Origin: Pseudomonadota bacterium | Lineage (GTDB): Bacteria; Desulfobacterota; Anaeroferrophillalia; Anaeroferrophillales; Tharpellaceae | Length of the DNA stretch: 14,402 bases | Assembly (NCBI GenBank): GCA_015486445.1 | Contig: WFRT01000064.1 | Span: 1-14,402, forward strand | Reading direction: 5' to 3' | Part shown: piece after piece, positions 7,608-13,006 of the stretch | Numbering within the stretch: position 1 is the first letter of the stretch | How the letters are laid out: each line of letters begins with the position of its first letter | Translations under genes and position numbers: made by a program | Notes under the pieces: model-generated | Seen by the model: the letters and a program-made list of their open reading frames with translations, nothing else | Database searches by the model: none | What the model was told of the DNA's origin: nothing

Positions 7608-7973
7608 CTACCAGCCTTTTCTTTTTTCCATCTTCTCCTGCTCTTCCTTGCAGGCAATGCACAGCGGAGCCACGGGCCGGGCTTTAAGACGTTCGATATT
7701 GATCTTCTCGCCGCATTCGGCGCAGATCCCGTAAGTACCATCATCGATATGCTTCAAGGCCTCGTCGATCTTCTTGATCAGGTGGGCTTCACGGCCCCGG
7801 ATCCTGAAAAGCAGACTGTGGTCGGCATCGACCGTGGCGGCATCGACATCGTCGTAAAGATCATCCTTGTTGGTATGAATGTCACCTCTTTTGAGCTGTT
7901 CGATTCTCTCTTCCACTTCCTTTTTCTTGGCCAGCAGAATGGCACGGAAATATTCCAGCTGTTCGGCATCCAT
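7608..7973 (-). CDS. DksA/TraR-family zinc-finger transcription regulator
   Basis: DksA proteins bind the RNA polymerase secondary channel and, with ppGpp, retune transcription during starvation. The 121-residue product has an N-terminal coiled coil. Its tip, YDDVDAA (40-46), aligns with the E. coli tip D-P-V-D-R-A: Asp41, Asp44 and Ala46 match the functionally essential Asp71, Asp74 and Ala76. The zinc finger is Cys84-x2-Cys87 and Cys105-x2-Cys108. It is shorter than E. coli DksA (151), lacking part of the N-terminal globular region, so it may be a DksA paralogue; the symbol is left blank. AGGGAG lies 8 nt before the ATG. It is the first gene of the run that continues into leuS 9 bp downstream, placing a stringent-response regulator at the head of an aminoacyl-tRNA synthetase operon. 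Confidence 0.92.
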   Translation of the reverse strand: MDAEQLEYFRAILLAKKKEVEERIEQLKRGDIHTNKDDLYDDVDAATVDADHSLLFRIRGREAHLIKKIDEALKHIDDGTYGICAECGEKINIERLKARPVAPLCIACKEEQEKMEKRKGW

Positions 7974-8123
7974 CTCCAGGTCTCCCTTTTATCCTCATTA
8001 CGATCACAGCCCGCCAGCAATCACGGACATGATCTCCGGATAACGATAAGCTTAAGGCTTTGCGGGCCCGTACGGGGCGCCGCCGATCATCTTGAAAATC
8101 GTCTCTTGCCAAAATGGCGCCGC

Positions 8124-8153
8124 TATATACTATAAACGGCCGGGGCAACGCAA
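8124..8153 (-). promoter_or_regulatory. Putative promoter of the dksA-leuS-lptE-holA operon
   Basis: On the minus strand, TTGCGT (8148-8153) is followed after 18 bp by TATATA (8124-8129) in a locally AT-rich patch. This would give a leader of about 150 nt before dksA containing the palindrome CCCGTACGGG. The -35 match is only partial, so this is tentative. Confidence 0.4.
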
Positions 8154-8192
8154 CTAAAACCGTACCCGCAATTCATTCCCCGGCAACCCGGC

Positions 8193-9488
8193 TCAGGCCA
8201 GGGCCCGGCGCATTGCCGCGGTGATTTTCTCAATCTCGTCGTCGGTGGCGACGAAAGGCGGCATGGTATAGCAGAGACGGGCGAAAGGCCGCAGCCATAC
8301 CCCGCACTCCACGACCCGGCTCTGGATTCGGGCCACGTCAACCGGATCCACGGTTTCAACCACCCCGATCGCCCCCAGGACCCGGACATCCCTGACTCCG
8401 GGCAGCCCCCGGCAGGGTTCAAGGCCCTCCCGCAGGAGCTTTTCAATACGGGCCACCCTGGCCGCCCAGGGAAATTCATCGAGCAGCTCCAGCGAAGCCA
8501 GGGCGACGCTGCAGGCCAGCGGGTTGGCCATGAAGGTCGGACCATGCATCAGCACTCCGGGATCGTCTGCAGAAATCATTTCACCTACCCGTCCCCGGGT
8601 CAGGGTCGCGGCAAAACTCAGGTAGCCGCCGGTCAGGGCCTTGCCGAGACACATGATATCCGGAGTGATGCCGGCAAATTCACAGGCAAACAGCCGCCCG
8701 GTCCGGCCGAAGCCGGTGGCGATTTCATCGACGATCAGCAGCAGGTCGTAGCGATCACACAATTCCCGCACCCGCCTGAGGTACTCCGGGTGGTAAAAAC
8801 GCATGCCGCCGGCCCCCTGGACCACCGGTTCGATAATCACCGCGGCAATCTCACCGTGCCGCCGGGCGATGGTGGCGGCAATCTCCGCCACCGCCTCCTC
8901 GTCCCAGTCACAACCGTAAGGAACCCCCGGAGCCGGAACGAAAATCTGCGGCATCAGGAGATCGGTGAAAAGGTGATGCATGCCGTTGACCGGGTCGCAT
9001 ACCGACATCGCCGCGAAGGTGTCGCCGTGATAACCGCCGCGCACCGTCAGCAGCCGCTTCTTCGAGGGCCGGCCGGCGGCAATCCAGAACTGCAGGGCCA
9101 TCTTGATCGCGATCTCGACGGCCACCGACCCCGAGTCCGAGAAAAAAACCCGCTCGAGACCGGCCGGAACCCGGGCCAGCAGTTGTTCAGCCAGTTCGAC
9201 GGCCGGGGCATGGGTCAGCCCCCCGAACATGACATGGGCCATCTTCTCCAACTGGCCGGCCAGGGCGGCATTCAGGCGAGGATGGTTGTAGCCATGAATC
9301 ACGGCCCACCAGGAGGACATCCCGTCAATCAGGCGACGGCCGTCTTCGAGGGTCAGGTAAACCCCTTCAGCCTCCCGGACCGGGTAGGAAGAAAGCGGGT
9401 TTTCGGCCGGGGCATAGGGATGCCAGAGAATCTCCCGGTCCCGCTTCTGCAGCCAGTCACAGCGAGCTTTTTTTCCCCTCAGCGGCAA
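8193..9488 (-). CDS. bioA: Adenosylmethionine--8-amino-7-oxononanoate aminotransferase
   Basis: BioA makes 7,8-diaminopelargonate in biotin synthesis, using S-adenosylmethionine as amino donor and PLP as cofactor. The 431-residue product is close to E. coli BioA (429) in length and sequence. It has WHPY near the start, DGMSSWWAVIHGYNHP (55-70), HVMFGGLTHAP (85-95), GYHGDTFAAMSVCDP for cofactor contacts, VDEIATGFGRTG with the PLP-ring aspartate near 254, and CLGKALTGG with the PLP lysine at about 283. HGPTFMANPLAC and VLGAIGVVE follow. The frame is open further upstream into speD, but the chosen TTG start has a perfect AGGAGGT at 9496-9502, 7 nt upstream, and gives the expected N-terminus. It starts 16 bp after the speD stop, so the two are co-transcribed. 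No other bio gene is in the window. Confidence 0.96.
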   Translation of the reverse strand: MPLRGKKARCDWLQKRDREILWHPYAPAENPLSSYPVREAEGVYLTLEDGRRLIDGMSSWWAVIHGYNHPRLNAALAGQLEKMAHVMFGGLTHAPAVELAEQLLARVPAGLERVFFSDSGSVAVEIAIKMALQFWIAAGRPSKKRLLTVRGGYHGDTFAAMSVCDPVNGMHHLFTDLLMPQIFVPAPGVPYGCDWDEEAVAEIAATIARRHGEIAAVIIEPVVQGAGGMRFYHPEYLRRVRELCDRYDLLLIVDEIATGFGRTGRLFACEFAGITPDIMCLGKALTGGYLSFAATLTRGRVGEMISADDPGVLMHGPTFMANPLACSVALASLELLDEFPWAARVARIEKLLREGLEPCRGLPGVRDVRVLGAIGVVETVDPVDVARIQSRVVECGVWLRPFARLCYTMPPFVATDDEIEKITAAMRRALA

Positions 9489-9495
9489 GATCTCG

Positions 9496-9502
9496 ACCTC
9501 CT
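9496..9502 (-). promoter_or_regulatory. Strong Shine-Dalgarno that fixes the TTG start of bioA
   Basis: Minus-strand AGGAGGT lies between the speD stop (9505-9507) and TTG at 9486-9488 with a 7-nt spacer. It is the best ribosome-binding site in the window and argues against any longer bioA frame running into speD. Confidence 0.85.
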
Positions 9503-9504
9503 CT

Positions 9505-9903
9505 TCATGGCTGGAGCGGGCCCGAACCCGGGCGGCCGGCAAATTCCGGCCGGCGGCCGCGCAGCAGTTCCCGGACTTCGACGGTTTCGGCCGCGAAAAC
9601 CTCCTTGAGAAGGTCATGGGCCCGCCAATAGTCAACCCGCGCTCCGCAGGTAAAAAAATCGACCGCCGCGAAACCGTGTTCCGGCCAGGTATGTATCGCC
9701 AGGTGGGATTCGGAAATTACCACCACGCCACTGACTCCATGGGGCTGGAAACGATGGAACACCGATTCGACAATCGTCGCACCAGCCGCGATGGCGGCCT
9801 CCTGCATCACCTTTTCCAGGCGCCCGGGATCATCCAGCAACGCCCGGTCGCAGGAAAAAAGCTCAATCAACAAATGGCGCCCCAGGGCTTTTGCTTCGCT
9901 CAC
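9505..9903 (-). CDS. speD: S-adenosylmethionine decarboxylase proenzyme, prokaryotic class 1B
   Basis: SpeD decarboxylates S-adenosylmethionine to supply the aminopropyl group for spermidine-type polyamines. It is a pyruvoyl enzyme formed by self-cleavage. The 132-residue product has the short class 1B form (Thermotoga/Bacillus type). The processing site is in VVISESHLAIHTWPE: cleavage is expected between Glu65 and Ser66, with Ser66 becoming pyruvoyl. His71 and Cys86 (in FFTCG) match the Thermotoga His68 and Cys83. The start is a GTG with AGGAG 8 nt upstream. The last 25 residues, rich in Arg, Gly and Pro, run past the usual family core. No aminopropyltransferase (speE) is adjacent; instead bioA, another AdoMet-consuming enzyme, follows 16 bp downstream. 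Confidence 0.96.
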   Translation of the reverse strand: MSEAKALGRHLLIELFSCDRALLDDPGRLEKVMQEAAIAAGATIVESVFHRFQPHGVSGVVVISESHLAIHTWPEHGFAAVDFFTCGARVDYWRAHDLLKEVFAAETVEVRELLRGRRPEFAGRPGSGPLQP

Positions 9904-10010
9904 GACAAACTCTCCTGAAAATTCTGTCAGCCCGTCGTTTTGCCACAGGCCCCTTGCGAAGGGTCAGCCCTAATAAGTTTCCGGCCGCAAGTCAACCCTC
10001 TTTTTCAACC

Positions 10011-10030
10011 GCCGGCCGGGGTCGGCCGGC
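10011..10030. repeat. GC-rich inverted repeat in the speD/yifB divergent intergenic region
   Basis: Perfect 7-bp arms GCCGGCC and GGCCGGC around a 6-nt loop, directly next to the yifB -35 element. No T run follows on either strand, so it is not an intrinsic terminator. It could be an operator or simply a structured insulator. Confidence 0.45.
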
Positions 10031-10059
10031 TTGACCTTAACCGGGCTTATGTGTAAGAT
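10031..10059 (+). promoter_or_regulatory. Putative sigma-70 promoter of yifB
   Basis: TTGACC (10031-10036), a 17-bp spacer, then TAAGAT (10054-10059). The predicted transcript would start near 10066, leaving a leader of about 80 nt before the yifB ATG. Confidence 0.6.
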
Positions 10060-10146
10060 TGTATCCCAGCCGGGAAACCAATAGTTCACGCTCTCCACCC
10101 GGATTTCGTTTTTGACGGCAAACCGCCAGGGACACAACGAAAAGCA

Positions 10147-11691
10147 ATGTTCAGCACGATCAAAAGCGCATCCCTGATCGGCATCCGGGCCCGGCTGATC
10201 GAGGTTGAGGTCGACGTTTCCAGGGGGCTGCCCAACTTCGTGGTCGTCGGCCTCGCCGACAGCGCCATCCGGGAGAGCAAGGAGCGCATTCGCTCGGCGA
10301 TCAAGAACTGCGGCTTCAAGTTCCCGGCCCGGCGCATCACCGTCAACCTCGCCCCGGCCGATCTCCGCAAGGAAGGCACCGCCCTCGACCTGCCCGCCGC
10401 CCTGGGCATCATCGCCGGGGACCTTTCCGATCTGGGGAAAAGCACTTTTTTCCAGGACTACCTGTTCTGCGGCGAACTCTCCCTGGACGGCCGCGTCAAA
10501 AATATCCGCGGGGCCCTGCCGACCGCCCTGGCGGCCCGGGAGATGGGTCTCAAAGGCGTTTTCCTGCCCCGGGCCAATGCGGCCGAGGCCGCCGCGGTCT
10601 CCGGGATTGCCGTAATTGCCGTGGAAAACCTGCTTGAAACGGTTGAAATAATCCTCGGCAAACGGCCGCTGCCGGAAGCATCCAGGGCTTTCTCACCCGA
10701 CCCTGAAAAACGTAAGCAGGAACCCGACTTCGCCGAAGTCAAATGCCAGCAGCTGGCCAAGAGGGCCCTGGAGATCGCCGCCGCCGGCAACCACAACCTG
10801 CTTTTTGTCGGCCCCCCCGGCAGCGGCAAAACCATGCTGGCCCAGCGGCTGCCGACGATTCTGCCGGCATTGTCTTTCAACGAGGCCCTTGAAACCACGA
10901 TCATTCACAGCGTCGCCGGCCTCATCGCCCCGGGCCAGGGGCTGCTCCGGCAGCGGCCCTTCCGCCAGCCCCACCATACGATCTCCGACGTCGCCCTGAT
11001 CGGCGGCGGCACCCAGCCGCGGCCCGGCGAAGTAACCCTGGCCCACAACGGGGTCCTGTTTCTCGATGAACTTCCGGAATTCAAACGCTCGGCCCTCGAA
11101 GTCCTGCGCCAACCCCTGGAAAACCGCTCGATCACCATCGCCCGGGCCCAGGCCCAGGCCCATTTCCCGGCCGACTTCATCCTGATCACGGCCATGAACC
11201 CCTGCCCCTGCGGCCACTACGGCGACCAGCTGCACGAATGCAACTGCACCGCGACCCAGATTCAGCGCTACCGACATAAAATTTCCGGCCCCCTGCTCGA
11301 CCGCATCGACCTGCACGTCGAAATCCCGGCCGTGGCCCCGAAAGAACTTGTCACTCCCGCCGGCGGCCACGGTGAAGAGAACTCGCCAGCAATCCGGAAA
11401 CGGGTAGTCCGGGCCCGGCAGCTCCAGCTGCGGCGTCAACCGGATACCGGGGCCCGGGACAACGCTTCGCTCCCCGACCGGAAACTGGAAACCTACTGCC
11501 GCCTCGATCCCCCCGGCCGGGAACTGCTGCAATTCAGCCTGCAACGGCTGGGCCTGAGCGCCCGGGCCTACAGCCGCATCCTCAAGGTTTCCCGGACCAT
11601 CGCCGACCTTGCCGGCCGGGAAATGATTTCCGCCACCGACATCGCCGAGGCGGTCCAGTTCCGGGCCCTTGACCGACGGCTCCGCTTCTGA
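10147..11691 (+). CDS. yifB: YifB/ComM family Mg-chelatase-like AAA+ ATPase
   Basis: ComM (YifB) proteins are hexameric AAA+ helicases that promote branch migration during recombination of incoming DNA in natural transformation; the gene is widespread also in bacteria not known to be competent. The 514-residue product is full length. It has an N-terminal Lon-substrate-like domain (about 1-170, with GLPNFVVVGLAD at 27-38), Walker A GPPGSGKT at 222-229, Walker B VLFLDELP at 303-310, the family motif FRQPHHTISD (272-281), a cysteine-rich MNPCPCGHYGD loop (350-360) followed by CNC, and a C-terminal Mg-chelatase domain ending in a DIAEAVQFRALDR helix. The ATG lacks a strong ribosome-binding site (AGGGA about 15 nt away). 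An oxidoreductase gene follows after 58 bp. No other competence gene is in view. Confidence 0.96.
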   Translation: MFSTIKSASLIGIRARLIEVEVDVSRGLPNFVVVGLADSAIRESKERIRSAIKNCGFKFPARRITVNLAPADLRKEGTALDLPAALGIIAGDLSDLGKSTFFQDYLFCGELSLDGRVKNIRGALPTALAAREMGLKGVFLPRANAAEAAAVSGIAVIAVENLLETVEIILGKRPLPEASRAFSPDPEKRKQEPDFAEVKCQQLAKRALEIAAAGNHNLLFVGPPGSGKTMLAQRLPTILPALSFNEALETTIIHSVAGLIAPGQGLLRQRPFRQPHHTISDVALIGGGTQPRPGEVTLAHNGVLFLDELPEFKRSALEVLRQPLENRSITIARAQAQAHFPADFILITAMNPCPCGHYGDQLHECNCTATQIQRYRHKISGPLLDRIDLHVEIPAVAPKELVTPAGGHGEENSPAIRKRVVRARQLQLRRQPDTGARDNASLPDRKLETYCRLDPPGRELLQFSLQRLGLSARAYSRILKVSRTIADLAGREMISATDIAEAVQFRALDRRLRF

Positions 11692-11749
11692 CCATCAGGC
11701 TCTCGCCGCAACCTCCCATCTCCTGCTGAATTTATAAGGAAACGCAACC

Positions 11750-12865
11750 ATGCCCGAAGAACTTTTCCGCCCGGCTCGACTGGGTCCCCTGCAACTTGAA
11801 AACCGGTTCCTCCGGGCCGCCACCTGGGACGGGCTGGGGAATCCCGATGGAAGTTTCAGCCCGTCTCAGAAAAAGCTGTTCGGCCGGCTGGCCCGGGGCG
11901 GCGCCGGTCTGCTGACCACCGGCTACATCGCCGTCCATGCCACCGGACGCCGTAATCCGGAACAAAATTTACTGGTCAACCGCAAGCAACAGCAGACCCT
12001 GGCCGCGGTAGCCGCCGAGGTTCACGACCTGGGAACGAAAATTCAGGCCCAGCTGGTCCATTGCGGAGGCCTGGCCCGGGTCCATGTCAGCCGGGGACAA
12101 CGGCTGGCTCCAAGCCCGGTCGAGCACCCGCTTTTCGCCGAGGAAACCCCGACGGCCATCAGCCGGACGGAAATTGAGAACCTGACCGAGGCCTTTGCCG
12201 CGGCCGCCTCCCGGGTCCGGGAGGCGGGCTGCGACGCCGTCCAGATTCATGCGGCCCACGGCTACCTGATAAGCCAGTTTCTCTCCCCTTTCAGCAACCG
12301 GCGCGAAGATGAATACGGCGGCAGCCGGGAAAACCGGGCCCGCTTCCTGGTCGAAACCTACCTGAAAATACGGAAAGCCGTAGGGGATGACTTTCCGATC
12401 ACCGTCAAGCTCAACGGTTCAGATTATTGCGACAACGGCTTGACCGCCATTGAAAGCTGCGCCGTGGCCGCCAGGCTGGCTGAACTTGGAATCAACGCGG
12501 TCGAGGTCAGCGGCGGCAACCAGGTCTCCCGGCCGCTGACCCCGGTGCCGACTGGAATCAGGGCCGGAGAAAATGAGGTCCCGTTCGCCGCCGAGATCAA
12601 AAAGATGGCTGACACCCTGCCGCTCCCGGTAATCGCCGTCGGCGGCATCCGCACCCTGGACGCCGCCGCCCGGCTCCGACGGGAAAAGGTCTCTTTCATC
12701 GCCCTCTGCCGACCGTTGATCCGGGAACCGGAGCTCATCGAGCGCTGGCGCCGGGGGGACCTAAGGCCGGCCGCCTGCGTTTCCTGCAACCGCTGTTTTG
12801 TCCCGGCCTACAAGGGCCGGGGAATCAAATGCCTCAAGATGCAGGATTCCACCGGCCAGCCATAA
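11750..12865 (+). CDS. NADH:flavin oxidoreductase, Old Yellow Enzyme family
   Basis: The 371-residue product is a single FMN-binding TIM barrel of the OYE family, enzymes that reduce activated C=C bonds or xenobiotics with NAD(P)H. The active-site signature is IHAAHGYLISQFLSP (166-180), with His167 and His170 for substrate binding and Tyr172 as candidate proton donor, followed by N183RREDEYGG. FMN phosphate contacts are expected at VIAVGGI (294-300) and ALCRPLI (318-324). The C-terminus carries Cys343, Cys346, Cys349 and Cys361 (C-x2-C-x2-C-x11-C), resembling the [4Fe-4S] cysteine set of 2,4-dienoyl-CoA reductase, but the extra flavodoxin-like and NADH domains of that enzyme are absent. AAGGA lies 9 nt before the ATG. 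The gene follows yifB by 58 bp and may be co-transcribed. The physiological substrate cannot be told. Confidence 0.93.
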   Translation: MPEELFRPARLGPLQLENRFLRAATWDGLGNPDGSFSPSQKKLFGRLARGGAGLLTTGYIAVHATGRRNPEQNLLVNRKQQQTLAAVAAEVHDLGTKIQAQLVHCGGLARVHVSRGQRLAPSPVEHPLFAEETPTAISRTEIENLTEAFAAAASRVREAGCDAVQIHAAHGYLISQFLSPFSNRREDEYGGSRENRARFLVETYLKIRKAVGDDFPITVKLNGSDYCDNGLTAIESCAVAARLAELGINAVEVSGGNQVSRPLTPVPTGIRAGENEVPFAAEIKKMADTLPLPVIAVGGIRTLDAAARLRREKVSFIALCRPLIREPELIERWRRGDLRPAACVSCNRCFVPAYKGRGIKCLKMQDSTGQP

Positions 12866-12907
12866 ACCGGGCGCAAATAAAATACCGTGACCCTGAACCC
12901 GGCAAGG

Positions 12908-12936
12908 TTGACAACCTCATCGAGACCTGTTACAAT
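12908..12936 (+). promoter_or_regulatory. Strong sigma-70 promoter upstream of the right-edge regulator gene
   Basis: A perfect TTGACA (12908-12913), a 17-bp spacer and TACAAT (12931-12936). It is the best promoter in the window. The predicted start near 12943 leaves about 64 nt before the ATG at 13007. Confidence 0.75.
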
Positions 12937-13006
12937 AATGAAATCATAAACTGGGGGAGAAGGCCCTGAACCTTTGCGAACCGGAAGCGACAGGACACCA
13001 AGACAG

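Noticed and set aside
8544..9608. 354-codon plus-strand open frame opposite bioA
   Set aside because: It is antisense to an E. coli-like BioA with all catalytic residues and has a repetitive Gly/Pro/Arg/His-rich translation.
9489..9635. N-terminal extension of BioA overlapping speD, or a SpeD-BioA fusion
   Set aside because: The extra 49 residues are the speD 3' end read out of frame, and a perfect Shine-Dalgarno places the start at TTG 9486-9488.
9904..10010. SAM riboswitch in front of speD-bioA
   Set aside because: Attractive because both enzymes use AdoMet, but the leader is short and shows none of the conserved SAM-I, SAM-II or SAM-IV core elements I could recognise.
10693..11544. 283-codon minus-strand open frame opposite yifB
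   Set aside because: It is a shadow of the YifB ATPase core and has no recognisable domain.
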